Source of the DNA: Streptomyces tirandamycinicus
Lineage (GTDB): Bacteria; Actinomycetota; Actinomycetes; Streptomycetales; Streptomycetaceae
Length of the DNA stretch: 64,000 nucleotides
Assembly: GCF_003097515.1 (NCBI RefSeq)
Contig: NZ_CP029188.1
Span: 1,598,501-1,662,500 of the forward strand
Direction: 5' to 3'
The notes below the pieces were generated by a model. The model saw only the letters and a list, made by a program, of their open reading frames with translations, was not told where the DNA came from and ran no database searches. Each line of letters opens with the position of its first letter. Position 1 is the first letter of the stretch. Below are positions 33,256-45,231 of the stretch, one piece after another. The translations under genes and the position numbers were made by a program.

Positions 33256-33603
33256 AAGTCGTCTTACCTCCTTGGACGTGACCAGGCAACTTATCGATAG
33301 GTCAGCGTGGCACCATGCCGACGGTTGGCGACTCTATGGCGTGTCACCACTCCGCAGCAACACAATCCGCCGGACCCGGCCCGATGTGTCGGCAACCGAA
33401 CACCCCGCTGTCAAGGGTGCACAGCGGCCGTTCCGCGCCTTTCGCGGAGGTGCGAATCGGTTGAAGGGTTACGTTCAAGGCGAGTTGAGCGAGCGGTCCC
33501 CGTCGGCCGGACACACGTCCGGCCGGACCTCGCTCCTCAAGGTCCGGCCGGATAAGTGATGTTGACGACCCGGGTTGACCGGGCGGTCAGCCGCCGCCGG
33601 GCG
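33256..33603. other. Intergenic region upstream of parA
   Basis: No gene is seen. The ribosome-binding site of parA (AGGAGGT, on the minus strand) lies at 33264-33270. TTATCGATAG at 33291-33300 is a near-palindrome that could belong to a promoter or operator. The stretch 33300-33450 is less GC-rich than the genes around it. No strong terminator hairpin after ald is evident. Confidence 0.4.
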
Positions 33604-34719
33604 TCAGCCGAGCAGCGTGTTCAGCTCGACCCCGGTGAGGCCGTGCGCCTCGGCCACCTCCTGGTAAACGACCTGGCCCTCATGGACGTTGAGGCCCTTG
33701 GCCAGCGCCGGATCACGGCGGAGCGCCTCGGCCCAGCCGTTGTTCGCCAGCGACACGACGTACGGGAGCGTGGCGTTGGTGAGCGCGTTGGTGGAGGTGC
33801 TCGGCACCGCGCCGGGCATGTTGGCGACGCAGTAGAAGACCGATTCGTGGACCCGGAAGGTCGGCTCGGCGTGCGTGGTCGGACGGGAGTCCTCGAAGCA
33901 GCCGCCCTGGTCGATCGCGATGTCGACAAGGACACTTCCCGGCTTCATCCGGGAGACGAGCTCGTTGGTGACCAGCTTGGGGGCCTTGGCGCCGGGGATG
34001 AGCACCGCGCCGATGACGAGGTCGGCGTCGAGGACGGCCTTCTCCAGCTCGAAGGAGTTGGACATGACGGCCTTGACCTTCGTACCGAAGATCCTGTCGG
34101 CCTCACGCAGCTTGTTGATGTCGCGGTCCAGCAGCGTCACCTCGAAGCCCATGCCGACGGCGATCTGGGTGGCGTTCCAGCCGGAGACCCCGCCGCCGAT
34201 GACGACGGCCTTGGCCGGGGTGACTCCCGGGACGCCGCCCGGCAGCACGCCGCGGCCGCCGGCCGGGCGCATCAGGTGGTAGGCGCCGACCTGCGGGGCC
34301 AGCCGGCCCGCGACCTCGGACATCGGGGCGAGGAGCGGCAGCGAGCGGTTGGGGAGCTCGACCGTCTCGTAGGCGATGGCGGTGGTGCCGGACTCGATCA
34401 GGGCGTCCGTGCACTCCTTGGACGCGGCGAGGTGCAGGTAGGTGAAGAGGACCTGGTCCTTGCGCATGCGGTGGTACTCCTCCGCGATGGGCTCCTTCAC
34501 CTTGAGCACCATGTCGGCGGTGGCCCACACCTCGTCGGCGGTGGGGAGGATCCGCCCGCCCGCGGCGACGAACTCCTCGTCCGTGATCGACGAGCCGGCC
34601 CCGGCGTTCGCCTCGATGAACACCTGGTGGCCGTTGCGCACGAGTTCGTGCACGCCGGCGGGGGTGATGGCCACCCGGAACTCGTTGTTCTTGACCTCGC
34701 GGGGGATGCCGACCTTCAC
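33604..34719 (-). CDS. ald: Alanine dehydrogenase
   Basis: This enzyme catalyses NAD-dependent reversible oxidative deamination of L-alanine to pyruvate and ammonia. Starting at GTG 34719 ([17 protein letters not shown]), the protein has 371 aa, the family's usual length. That start also lies 11 nt after AAGGA; GTG 34728 (VIDVKVG) is an alternative. Visible are the substrate Lys/His region (FTYLHLAA), the NAD loop [11 protein letters not shown] and the C-terminal [20 protein letters not shown]. It stands between parA and the STAND ATPase without overlaps and has its own promoter region. Confidence 0.96.
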   Translation of the reverse strand: MKVGIPREVKNNEFRVAITPAGVHELVRNGHQVFIEANAGAGSSITDEEFVAAGGRILPTADEVWATADMVLKVKEPIAEEYHRMRKDQVLFTYLHLAASKECTDALIESGTTAIAYETVELPNRSLPLLAPMSEVAGRLAPQVGAYHLMRPAGGRGVLPGGVPGVTPAKAVVIGGGVSGWNATQIAVGMGFEVTLLDRDINKLREADRIFGTKVKAVMSNSFELEKAVLDADLVIGAVLIPGAKAPKLVTNELVSRMKPGSVLVDIAIDQGGCFEDSRPTTHAEPTFRVHESVFYCVANMPGAVPSTSTNALTNATLPYVVSLANNGWAEALRRDPALAKGLNVHEGQVVYQEVAEAHGLTGVELNTLLG

Positions 34720-34880
34720 GTCGATCACGGTCCTTGGCTCAGGGGGATTCTGGTGCAGTTCCATAGTTACCCGGATACGCCGGGCGTATCGGATGGACCG
34801 GGGCGACACCCGGCAGAGCCAGTCTAATGAAGGACTTCCAGCTGTCTAGCCTTGCAAAGTAACTTTCTCTGACGAGAAGA

Positions 34881-37034
34881 CTACGGATTTCGCAGGCCGG
34901 AAGCATTGCCTTCCAGCAGTCGATCAGCGGCGGAACGATGCAGTCCGGCCGCGGCGGCGTCACCGAGACGCTCCAGCGTGTCGGCCAGCCGCAGCTGCAG
35001 CGCGGCCTGCAGCCGCAGGTCCCCGGCCCGGCGCGCCCAGGCCACGGCCTCCTCGCAGGTGCGCAGCGAGTCCTCCGGGCGGCCCGCGTACTCCTGGACC
35101 CGGGCCGCCTCGCTCAACGCCCGCGCGTGACCGGGCAGATCACCGAGCCGCCGGTAGCCCGCCGCGGCCGCCCGCCAGCTGCGCAGCGCCTCCCCGTACC
35201 GCCCGGCGTAGGTGTGCACGCCCCCCAGCCGCCCGTACAGCCGGGCCTCGTCGGCCCGCTCGCCCCGGGAGAGGCGCTGGGAGAGGGCGCGCCCGTACCA
35301 GTCAGCCGCCCGCTCCCAGTCCCCGAGCTCCTGGTAGGCGCCGCCTACGGATTCCATCGCCCTGGCCACCGCGTACGGGTCGTTTCCGCGCCGGCCGGCG
35401 TCCAGGGCGGCCCGGTACCGCGCCAGTGCGTCCTGGGTCCGGCCCGTCTGCGCGTCCAGGTCGGCCAGGTTCAGCAGCGCGGCGGCCTGCTCCCGGTGCA
35501 GTCCGCGGCGCACGGCCACATCCAGGACGAGCTGGTGCAGTCCGTAGAGCTCGGGCGCGGCCGGCTCCGTGCCGCGGTGCGCCACCAGGGCCCGGACGAG
35601 CGCGGAGATCAGCCGCCGGGCCAGGGTGTCCAGCTCCCCGTCGGCCACCGCGATCCGGGCGGCGGCGATCAGCACGGGCCGGCGCGCCTCCAGCCAGGCC
35701 CCGGCGGCCTCGGCGCCGGGGAACCGCAGGGCGCGCGGCAGCCCCGCGATCTTCCTGCGGGCCGCGGAGCCCTCGGGTTCGGTGACGGCGCGGCAGGACT
35801 GCAGCAGCCGTACGGTCCGCTCCAGCATCCGGGCCCGGGCGAGCTGCACCTCCGCGGGCCGCTCCTCCTCGGTCACCAGTGCCTGCAGCAGCGGGGCGAG
35901 GCAGCCGGGCACCTCGTACTGTCCGCCGCCCACCGGCTCGCCGCCCTCCGGGGCGCTTCCCCGTGCCACGCCGCCCTCCGCCACGCCGCCGGCGGCGTGC
36001 AGCAGCCCGAGCGCGGCGAAGTCCTCCAGGGTCGAGCGGGCCGCCGACACCGAGCATCCGGCCAGCGCCGACGCGATGTGCGCGTCCGCCCGCCCGGCGG
36101 GGGCGAGGGCCAGCAGCCGCAGCAGCCGCGCCGCGGACTGCGGCAGCGAGTCGTGGACCAGCCGGAACGCCCGGGCCAGCGGCCGGGCGCCGACGGGTGC
36201 CTCCGGATCGTCCGGCAGCCCGTGCAGCTGCTTGGTCGCGTCGGCGACCGAGGCCTGGGGCCGGGCCGCCAGCCAGCCGCCGACCAGCATCATCGCGGCG
36301 GGCTGCCCGCCGCACTGCTCGACCAGCGACTCGGCGGCCTGCGGGTCGACGGTGACCCGCACCGACCCGGTGAAACGGCTCAGCAGCTCGATCGCCGACT
36401 TGGCGTCCATGCCGCCGATGGTGCACGGCCGCACATCGGGGATGCCGGTGAGCGGTCCCTGCGAGACGGCGACGACCAGGCACTCCGGATTGTCCGGGAG
36501 CAGGGAGTCCACCTGCTCCGCGTCGGCCGCGTCGTCCAGCACGAGCACGCACCGCCGGCCGGCGAGGGCCTCGCGGACCATCTCGGTGAGCACGTCCTCG
36601 TCGGCGCCGGCCGGTGCGGCGGAGCCGAGCGTCTCCAGAAGCCCCCGCGCGGTGCGGCCGACGGGGACGGGTTCGCCGCCGGGCTCGGTGAGCCTGGCCC
36701 ACAGCACCCCGTCCGGGTACGCGTCCGCCAGCCGCCGCGTCAGTTCCGCGGCGAGCGCCGTCCGGCCCGAGCCGGGCCGCCCGGCGACGAGCAGCACCCG
36801 GGCGCGAGGCGCCTTGCGCCCGGAGATCGTGTCCAGCCCGGCCCGCTCGATGTCGGCCCGCAGCGCCTTCAACTCCCGCTGCCGCCCGATGAATCGCCCA
36901 CCCACGGCGCCAACGGTCCCATGTCCGGTCCGCTCCTCCGGCACGGGCCCTGCCTGCGACGGGCGGTTCTCGGACGAGGGCTCCTCGAAGTCCACCGCCT
37001 GATCCGTCACGGGCCACGCTCCCCAGTCCGTCAC
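34881..37034 (-). CDS. STAND-type ATPase with TPR repeats (NB-ARC-like)
   Basis: This signal-transduction ATPase of 717 aa resembles AfsR-type NB-ARC proteins without the DNA-binding part. After ~45 residues comes FIGRQREL. The P-loop is GRPGSGRTAL (85-94) with Arg91 in place of the usual Lys. Walker B is CVLVLDDAAD (162-171). A helical/winged region follows, and from ~500 TPR units (AARALLNLADLDAQTGRTQDALARYRAAL-like, about five). The TPRs probably sense a ligand or partner. It has no enzymatic effector domain. A 286-base gap upstream separates it from the NUDIX gene. Confidence 0.85.
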   Translation of the reverse strand: MTDWGAWPVTDQAVDFEEPSSENRPSQAGPVPEERTGHGTVGAVGGRFIGRQRELKALRADIERAGLDTISGRKAPRARVLLVAGRPGSGRTALAAELTRRLADAYPDGVLWARLTEPGGEPVPVGRTARGLLETLGSAAPAGADEDVLTEMVREALAGRRCVLVLDDAADAEQVDSLLPDNPECLVVAVSQGPLTGIPDVRPCTIGGMDAKSAIELLSRFTGSVRVTVDPQAAESLVEQCGGQPAAMMLVGGWLAARPQASVADATKQLHGLPDDPEAPVGARPLARAFRLVHDSLPQSAARLLRLLALAPAGRADAHIASALAGCSVSAARSTLEDFAALGLLHAAGGVAEGGVARGSAPEGGEPVGGGQYEVPGCLAPLLQALVTEEERPAEVQLARARMLERTVRLLQSCRAVTEPEGSAARRKIAGLPRALRFPGAEAAGAWLEARRPVLIAAARIAVADGELDTLARRLISALVRALVAHRGTEPAAPELYGLHQLVLDVAVRRGLHREQAAALLNLADLDAQTGRTQDALARYRAALDAGRRGNDPYAVARAMESVGGAYQELGDWERAADWYGRALSQRLSRGERADEARLYGRLGGVHTYAGRYGEALRSWRAAAAGYRRLGDLPGHARALSEAARVQEYAGRPEDSLRTCEEAVAWARRAGDLRLQAALQLRLADTLERLGDAAAAGLHRSAADRLLEGNASGLRNP

Positions 37035-37320
37035 CGTACGAGCCGAGCCCGCACCGGGTGCCCGGGCGGGCGCTCCGAGCGTAGTTCAGGGATCACGCCG
37101 AATCCGGGAGAGCACGGCGGCGCGCGGCGGGAGTATCCCTCGATCGGATGAGCGGATGGTCACACCAGCCCTGGACCGGGGCCGTGCACCGGCCCTGCCT
37201 GCGGGGTGCCGGACGACGGCGCACCAGCGGCCCCGCCGGAGGCCGCCGCGGGCGGGCCCCGGCCTGCGCCCGGAACGGGCCGGCCGGCGGGCCCGGTCTG
37301 CGCCCGGAACCGGCGCCGGC

Positions 37321-37947
37321 CTACGCCTCGAACGGGCGGGCCGGCCAGGGCGCCTCGGCGGGACGCAGGGAGTCCGGTCCGTCGCCCGCGAGCGCCGCGG
37401 TCAGCGAGAGGACGCCGACCACCAGGCAGTTGTTGTGCAGCTCGCCGGCGAGCACGCCGCGCACCAGGTCCCCGAGCGGGACGCGGGCCAGCTCCATGTC
37501 CGCCTCCTCCTCGGAGACCTGGAAGCGCTCGCCCTCCACCTCGGACAGATCACGGGCCAGGAAGATCCGCACCGCCTCGTCGCAGCCGCCCGGTGTGGTG
37601 TACACGTCCGCGAGGACCCGCCAGTCGACGGCCTTGACGTGCGCCTCCTCGTACAGCTCGCGCTGGGCCGCGGTCAGCGGGTTCTCGCCGGGGACGTCGA
37701 GGAGCCCGGCGGGGATCTCCCAGAGCTTGTGCCGCACGGGATGCCGGTACTGACGCAGCACCAGGACCCGGCCGTCCTCGTCGAGCGCGACCACCGCCAC
37801 CGACCCCGGGTGCACCTGGTAGTCGCGGCGCGCGACCGAGCCGTCGGGCATGACCACGTCGTCGGTGCGGACACTCGTCTTGTTGCCCCGGAACGGCGTC
37901 GCGGTGGCGGTGACCCGCCATTCCTCGGGGGTGTCCTTGATGGTCAT
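37321..37947 (-). CDS. ADP-ribose pyrophosphatase (NUDIX)
   Basis: This enzyme of 208 aa is expected to hydrolyse ADP-ribose to AMP and ribose 5-phosphate. The NUDIX region is EIPAGLLDVPGEN followed by AAQRELYEEAHV. The REL-YEE core is intact, but the Gly after EE is His, as I recall for streptomycete members. The context YRHPVRHKLWEIPAG is typical of ADP-ribose pyrophosphatases. ATG 37947 is chosen because GGAGGA lies 8 nt upstream. It precedes STAND and follows pyrG on the same strand (84-base gap). Confidence 0.9.
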   Translation of the reverse strand: MTIKDTPEEWRVTATATPFRGNKTSVRTDDVVMPDGSVARRDYQVHPGSVAVVALDEDGRVLVLRQYRHPVRHKLWEIPAGLLDVPGENPLTAAQRELYEEAHVKAVDWRVLADVYTTPGGCDEAVRIFLARDLSEVEGERFQVSEEEADMELARVPLGDLVRGVLAGELHNNCLVVGVLSLTAALAGDGPDSLRPAEAPWPARPFEA

Positions 37948-38031
37948 GTGCGTGCGTCCTCCCATAACGCCGGAACCGGGGCGCGGGACGTCCTTCCGTC
38001 CCCCGCCCCGGCCACCGTAACGCCCTTCGCC

Positions 38032-39717
<1,686 letters not shown>

Positions 39718-40195
39718 GGCCAAGAGGGGGCTCCCGTGGTCGCGAGGTGGTCGTGCGTAACGGCGCCCACGGGGAACATCCGGGATCACCCGGGGTGCCG
39801 TCGCTGCGGTTCGGGGGCCGCCGTCCCTAGCGGGGGCACCACCGGTCCACGGGCTACCAGGGTATCAGCGCCCCGGGGAGACTGCTTCCGGCCACACGGG
39901 GCATGATGGCCTTCAGCGGGCTCCACCGGGGTTCACCGGGCGCTCACCCGTTCGGCCGCGATGCATTGCCGAGAGCGTCGCGCGGATCACCGGGGTGCGT
40001 CGTATCCTGCTCGGACACTTGATTCGGAATATCGCTGCCGAGCCAGGCCGGTGAACGGCACCACCCCCGCCTTTACCTCACAGTTTCGCCTGGGTGGGAC
40101 ACCCTTCCCGGAGCGAGCTCGTCATCAACCGACTGACACCCTTGACCGCAGTAAGTGCCACGCTGGGCGACGTGGCCGTTCGACTGGAGATCCAC
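39718..40195. other. Intergenic region between divergent pyrG and GH15 genes
   Basis: No gene is seen in 478 bases. Both promoters must lie here. TATCCT at 40005-40010 and the AT-rich TTGATTCGGAATATCG at 40020-40035 are candidates for the GH15 promoter. No attenuator-like structure is evident for pyrG. Reading frames that extend the GH15 protein upstream to 40094 lack a ribosome-binding site. Confidence 0.4.
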
Positions 40196-41998
40196 GTGGC
40201 CGGGCGCATCGAGGACTACGCACTCATCGGAGACATGCAGACCGCTGCCCTGGTCTGCCGGGACGGCACAGTCGACTGGCTGTGCCTCCCCCGCTTCGAC
40301 TCGCATGCCGTCTTCGCAGGTCTTCTCGGAACCGAGGAGCACGGATTCTGGCGCCTGGGGCCGGCGTACCCGGCGGACGCGGAGCCGCCCGCGGCCAGCC
40401 GCCGGCGCTACCGGGGCGACTCCCTGATCCTGGAATCGGAGTGGGACACCCCCCGCGGCACGGTACGTGTGACGGATTTCATGCCGCCCCGCGACGGCGC
40501 ACCCCAGCTCATCCGGATCGTGGAGGGCGTCAGCGGGCGGGTGCCGATGCGGTCGGCCCTGCGGATGCGGTTCAGCTACGGCCGGGTCGTGCCCTGGGTG
40601 CACAAGGTGGACAACCGCACGGTCGCCGTCGCGGGCCCCGACTCGGTGTGGCTGGACACCCCCGCCGACACCTACGGCAAGGACCTGACCACCTACTCCG
40701 ACTTCACGGTCTCCCCCGGCGAACGGCTCGCGTTCACCATCAGCTGGCAGCCGTCGCACCACCAGCCGCCCGCGCTGCCCGACCCCGAGGGGGCGCTGGA
40801 GGCCACCGGGGAGTTCTGGCGCGAGTGGGTCGAGCACTGCACGTACCACGGCCCCTACCGGGAGTCGGTGGTCCGCTCGCTGATCACGCTGAAGGCCCTC
40901 ACCTACGCGCCGACCGGCGGCATCGTCGCCGCGCCCACCACCTCGCTGCCCGAGGAGATCGGCGGCGTCCGGAACTGGGACTACCGCTACACCTGGCTGC
41001 GCGACGCCGCCATCACCCTCTCCTCGCTGCTGCGCACCGGCTACCGGGAGGAGGCCCGGGCCTGGCGGGAGTGGCTGCTGCGCGCCGTCGCCGGCGACCC
41101 GGAGAACCTGCAGATCATGTACGGCATCGCCGGTGAGCGGGAGCTCGGCGAGGCGGAACTGGACTGGCTGCCCGGCTACGAGGGCTCCGCGCCGGTACGC
41201 GTCGGCAACGGCGCGGCGAACCAGCTCCAGCTGGACGTCTACGGCGAGGTCACCGAGGCCCTGCACCTGGCGCATATGACGGGTCTGTCCCGCAACGACT
41301 ACGCCTCGGTGCTCCAGCTGAAGCTGATCCGGTACCTGGAGGACCACTGGGACCAGCCCGACGAGGGCATCTGGGAGGTCCGCGGTCCGCGCCGGCACTT
41401 CGTCCACTCCAAGGTGATGGCGTGGGTCGCCGTCGACCGCACCATCAAGCTCATCGAGTCGGGCGACGCGGACGGACCCCTGGAGCGCTGGCGCGAGCTG
41501 CGCGACGAGATCCACCGGGACGTCTGCGAGAAGGGCTACGACAAGGAGCGCAACACCTTCACGCAGTCCTACGGGTCCAAGGAGCTCGACGCCGCGCTGC
41601 TGCTCATCCCCCAGATGGGCTTCCTGCCGCCGGACGACAAGCGCGTCATCGGCACCATCGAGGCGATCCAGCGGGAGCTGTCCACGCCGGACGGCTTCGT
41701 GCTGCGCTACCCGACGGCGGGCGACGAGGCCGGCGTCGACGGACTCGAGGGCGACGAGGGGGCGTTCCTCGCCTGCTCGTTCTGGCTCGCGGACGACCTG
41801 GCGATGATCGGGCGGGTGGACGAGGCACGCCGGCTGTTCGAGAAGCTGCTGTCGCTGCGGAACGACCTCGGGCTGCTCGCCGAGGAGTGGGACCCGAGGC
41901 TGCAGCGTCAGGTGGGCAACTTCCCGCAGGCGTTCAGCCATGTCCCGCTGATCGACACGGCGCTGCGGCTCACCGCGTCCGGCGCGTACGGCGGCTGA
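40196..41998 (+). CDS. Glycoside hydrolase family 15 protein (glucoamylase/trehalase-like)
   Basis: This is a cytosolic (no signal peptide) 600-aa hydrolase. The N-terminal beta-domain starts AGRIEDYALIGDMQTAALV with the family phrase DGTVDWLCLPRFDS. The (alpha/alpha)6 barrel contains RNWDYRYTWLRDAA (~260) and, at ~515, LEGDEGAFLACSFWLADDL, where the second catalytic Glu lies. Actinobacterial members act as trehalases or glucoamylases. GTG 40196 is chosen for the GGAG six bases upstream; an upstream GTG at 40094 would add 34 residues. Confidence 0.92.
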   Translation: MAGRIEDYALIGDMQTAALVCRDGTVDWLCLPRFDSHAVFAGLLGTEEHGFWRLGPAYPADAEPPAASRRRYRGDSLILESEWDTPRGTVRVTDFMPPRDGAPQLIRIVEGVSGRVPMRSALRMRFSYGRVVPWVHKVDNRTVAVAGPDSVWLDTPADTYGKDLTTYSDFTVSPGERLAFTISWQPSHHQPPALPDPEGALEATGEFWREWVEHCTYHGPYRESVVRSLITLKALTYAPTGGIVAAPTTSLPEEIGGVRNWDYRYTWLRDAAITLSSLLRTGYREEARAWREWLLRAVAGDPENLQIMYGIAGERELGEAELDWLPGYEGSAPVRVGNGAANQLQLDVYGEVTEALHLAHMTGLSRNDYASVLQLKLIRYLEDHWDQPDEGIWEVRGPRRHFVHSKVMAWVAVDRTIKLIESGDADGPLERWRELRDEIHRDVCEKGYDKERNTFTQSYGSKELDAALLLIPQMGFLPPDDKRVIGTIEAIQRELSTPDGFVLRYPTAGDEAGVDGLEGDEGAFLACSFWLADDLAMIGRVDEARRLFEKLLSLRNDLGLLAEEWDPRLQRQVGNFPQAFSHVPLIDTALRLTASGAYGG

Positions 41999-42009
41999 GG
42001 CCCCGCCTC

Positions 42010-42110
42010 CTTCCGCGGGCGACCGAGGCCAGGCGCTTCTTCGGCGTCCGGCCGAGGCCCCGCCTGCTTCCGCGTCCGGCCGAGGCCCCGCCTGCTTCTG
42101 CGGATGTGCG
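42010..42110. repeat. GCGTCCGGCCGAGGCCCCGC repeats downstream of GH15
   Basis: The words GGCCGAGGCCCCGCCTGCTTC and TTC(C/G)GCGTCCGGCCGAGG are repeated about three times in 42040-42105, with a degenerate copy at 42010-42035. There is no gene. A stem-forming potential exists (GGCC/GGCC) but no clean terminator. Confidence 0.65.
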
Positions 42111-42170
42111 GGGCGGGACCGCTCGTACCTACGATGAGAAGGTCCTGTTCGCGCCCCGGAAGGGGGCATC

Positions 42171-43553
42171 ATGGCGCCCCAACCGCTCGCGGAGCCGGCC
42201 CTGGCGGGACTCCGCGACTCCCTGGCCGGTGAGGCCATCACCCCGGGCGACGCCGGCTACGACGAGGCCCGGGCGCTCTTCAACGCGATGATCGACCGGC
42301 GGCCCTCGGTGATCGTCCAGTGCGAGTCGGCCGCCGACGTCGCCACGGCGGTCCGGTTCGCCCGGGAGCACGGCCTCGAGCTCGCCGTCCGCGGCGGCGG
42401 CCACGGCGTCGCCGGGCTGGCCACCACCGACGGCGGCCTCGTGGTCGACCTGCGGCGGATGCACGCCGTCACGGTGGACCCGGACGCCCGTACCGCCCGC
42501 GTCGGCGGCGGGGCCACCATGAGCGACCTGGACCGGGCCACCCAGCCGTACGCGCTGGCGACCACGGGCGGACGGGCCTCCACCACCGGGCTGGGCGGCT
42601 TCGTCCTGGGCGGTGGATCGGGCTGGCTGGAGCGGAAGTTCGGCCTCGCCTGCGACAACCTGGTGGCCGTGGACCTGGTGACGGCCGACGGCGCCGAGGT
42701 GCACGCGAGCGAGGAGGAGAACCCGGAGCTGTTCTGGGCGCTGCACGGCGGCGGCGGGAACTTCGGCGTGGCCACGTCCCTGACCCTGCGGCTGCATCCG
42801 CTGCCCGCCATGTCCGTCGCGTTCCTGTTCTTCCCCGCGGAGCGCGGGGAAGAGGTGCTCCCGGTGTACCGGGAGGTGCTGGAGTCCGCTCCGGACGAGA
42901 CGGGCGGCGGCTTCATCTACCTCACCGGCCCGCCCGAGGACTTCATGCCCGAGCACCTGGTGGGGCGGGCCGTGGCCCTGGTGCTGGTGACATACGCCGG
43001 CCCGGAGCCGGAGCTGCGCAAGGCCGCGGCGCCGCTGCTCGGCCTCGGCCACGAGGCCGAGATCCTGCAGGAGCTCCCGTACGCCGAACTCCAGTGCATG
43101 ATCGACGACCCGCCCGGGCTGCGGAACTACTGGTCGGCGGAGTACCTCCGGGCCCTGCCCGACCCGGCGGTGGACGCCTTCTGCGCCCGCGCCGACAGCA
43201 TGATCGTGCCGTCGAACACCCAGCACATCCTCTTCCCGATGGGCGGGGCGCTGCGCCGCGGCGACTCCGAGTGGCCGCTGCCGTGGCGTACCGCCCAGTG
43301 GGTCCTGCACCCCTTCGCCATCTGGGAGGACCCGGCGGACGACGAGCGCGGCCGGCAGTGGGTCCGCGACGCCCGGACCGACATGACGCCCTGGTCGGTC
43401 GGACAGGTGTACCTGAACTTCATCGGCGACGAGGGCCGGGAGCGGGTGGTGGCCGGATTCGGCGCCGAGAACTACCGGCGGCTCGCCGGCGTGAAGGCCG
43501 CCTACGACCCCGACAACGTGTTCCGACTGAACCACAACATCAAGCCGGGCTGA
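42171..43553 (+). CDS. FAD-binding oxidoreductase, BBE-like, single covalent His
   Basis: This is a PCMH-type flavoprotein of 460 aa with C-terminal berberine-bridge-like segment (NYRRLAGVKAAYDPDNVFRLNHNI). The FAD-attaching His is in RGGGHGVAG (~74-82). The position of the second, cysteinyl attachment in bicovalent relatives (GxCxxVGxxG) reads GGRASTTGLGG, so no Cys: mono-covalent or non-covalent. The substrate is unknown, usually a sugar or secondary-metabolite alcohol. A GGAAGGGGGC precedes the ATG. No cluster context is visible. Confidence 0.88.
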   Translation: MAPQPLAEPALAGLRDSLAGEAITPGDAGYDEARALFNAMIDRRPSVIVQCESAADVATAVRFAREHGLELAVRGGGHGVAGLATTDGGLVVDLRRMHAVTVDPDARTARVGGGATMSDLDRATQPYALATTGGRASTTGLGGFVLGGGSGWLERKFGLACDNLVAVDLVTADGAEVHASEEENPELFWALHGGGGNFGVATSLTLRLHPLPAMSVAFLFFPAERGEEVLPVYREVLESAPDETGGGFIYLTGPPEDFMPEHLVGRAVALVLVTYAGPEPELRKAAAPLLGLGHEAEILQELPYAELQCMIDDPPGLRNYWSAEYLRALPDPAVDAFCARADSMIVPSNTQHILFPMGGALRRGDSEWPLPWRTAQWVLHPFAIWEDPADDERGRQWVRDARTDMTPWSVGQVYLNFIGDEGRERVVAGFGAENYRRLAGVKAAYDPDNVFRLNHNIKPG

Positions 43554-43593
43554 CAGTTGTCCTTCGAAGTTTCGCCCAGGTAGCGTCCCGGCA

Positions 43594-45231
43594 ATGGAAA
43601 CACAGGGCGGGATCACCGTGCAGCGGGCGCTCGAACTGCCCGCGCTGCGCGGCGGGCTTCCGGAGGTCGTCGCCGGAGCCGACCGGCTGAACCGCACCGT
43701 ACGCTGGGTGCACGCCGGTGAGGTGCCCCACATCGCCTCACTGCTCAAGGGCGGCGAACTGCTGCTGACCACGGGGCTCGGGCTGGGCACCCGACCCGCG
43801 GAGCAGCGCGCCTTCGTGCACCGGCTCGCGGACCGCGGGATCGCGGCGCTGGTCGTGGAACTCGGCCCGCGTTTCACCCGGCTGCCCGCCAGCATCGTCG
43901 AGGCCGCCAGGACCGCCGGACTGCCGCTGATCCAGCTCCACCGCGAGGTCCCCTTCGTCTCGGTGACCGAGGAGGTCCACACCGAGATCGTCAACGGGCA
44001 CTACGCGCTGCTGCAGCAGGCGGAGGAGGTGTACCGGCAGTGCACCCGCGCCCTCCTCGAAGGCGGCGGCATCCCCCGGGTGCTGCGCGTCCTGGCCGAC
44101 TTCACCGCCAACCCGGTGTTCCTGGAAGCCGCCGACGGCCGGCTGCTGTACGCGGCGGGCACCGGCACCGGGCCGGCCGCGGCCGACCCGCTCCAGGTGT
44201 GGGAGGGGCTGCGCGGCCAGCGGTCGGCGCGGGAGGCGGGACCGCCGTCCGGGTCGGTCCTCGTGGACGTGCCCGGCGGAGGCCACGGCGCCGGCGCGGT
44301 ACGGGCACGGCTCGTGCTGCTCGCGGTGTCCGGGCCGCTCCTTCCGGTGCACCGGATGGCTGCCGAACGGGCGGCCGGGGTGCTCGCGGTCGTCCTGATG
44401 CAGGCCCGGCAGGAGGAGGAGCTGGCGGCACGCGGCCGCGGTGACTTCCTCACCGACCTCGCCGAGGGCCGCATCGCGGCGGACGACGCGCCCGCCCAGG
44501 CGAAGGTGCTGGGATTCCGGCCCGGTGACGGCCCGCTGCTGCCGGCGGTGATGCGGCTCGCCCCCGAGCTCTCCCCGTCCGGCAACTGGGCGCTGCTGGC
44601 CCGGGCGGTGCTGGAGGAGCTGGCGTCCGTCGGTGTGCCCGTGCTGCTCGGCGTGCGCCCCGTCGAGGGGCGGGTGCCGCTGCTGCTGGGGCTGCGCTCG
44701 GAGTCGGAGCGTACGGCGGTGGCCGACCGGGTCGCGGCGGCGCTGCGCGCCGGCCTGGAACGGGCCGGCATGTCGGGTCCCGCGTGGGCCGGGTCCCATC
44801 CGCCGGTGGTCGTCGTCGGCGTGCCCGGTGGCTGGGCGGCGGCATCGGCGGGTCTGCGGCACGCGGCGGAGACCGCGGCGGCGGCGCAGGGGCTGCCCGA
44901 CCGCCCGTGGTACGACGCCCGCCGTCTCGACATCGACCTGCTGCTGTGGCGGCTGCGGGAGCACCCGGACCTGGCGGCGTTCGTGGACCGCGCGGTCGGC
45001 CCGCTGCTGGAGCACGACCGCACGTCCCGCCCGCCGCTGCTGCCCACCCTCGCGACGTTCCTCGCCCACGCGGGCCGCAAGGCGGAGACGGCCCGCGAGC
45101 TCCATCTCAACCGCCAGACCCTCTACAACCGGCTGGCCCGCATCTCCGAACTCCTCGGCACCGACCTGGACGACCCCCAGACGGTCCTGGCCCTCTCCCT
45201 GGCCCTGCGCGCCCGCCGCCACACGCTGTGA
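43594..45231 (+). CDS. PucR-family transcriptional regulator
   Basis: This is a 545-aa regulator with an N-terminal PucR ligand domain (RGGLPEVVAGADRLNRTVRWVHAGEV to EEVHTEIVN, ~10-130), a GGDEF-like central domain, and a C-terminal HTH (TLATFLAHAGRKAETARELHLNRQTLYNRLARI, ~485-520). PucR proteins usually control purine, amine or amino-acid catabolism. Its gene starts 40 bases after the FAD oxidoreductase stop, so the two may be linked. ATG 43594 begins just before the domain. Confidence 0.9.
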   Translation: METQGGITVQRALELPALRGGLPEVVAGADRLNRTVRWVHAGEVPHIASLLKGGELLLTTGLGLGTRPAEQRAFVHRLADRGIAALVVELGPRFTRLPASIVEAARTAGLPLIQLHREVPFVSVTEEVHTEIVNGHYALLQQAEEVYRQCTRALLEGGGIPRVLRVLADFTANPVFLEAADGRLLYAAGTGTGPAAADPLQVWEGLRGQRSAREAGPPSGSVLVDVPGGGHGAGAVRARLVLLAVSGPLLPVHRMAAERAAGVLAVVLMQARQEEELAARGRGDFLTDLAEGRIAADDAPAQAKVLGFRPGDGPLLPAVMRLAPELSPSGNWALLARAVLEELASVGVPVLLGVRPVEGRVPLLLGLRSESERTAVADRVAAALRAGLERAGMSGPAWAGSHPPVVVVGVPGGWAAASAGLRHAAETAAAAQGLPDRPWYDARRLDIDLLLWRLREHPDLAAFVDRAVGPLLEHDRTSRPPLLPTLATFLAHAGRKAETARELHLNRQTLYNRLARISELLGTDLDDPQTVLALSLALRARRHTL

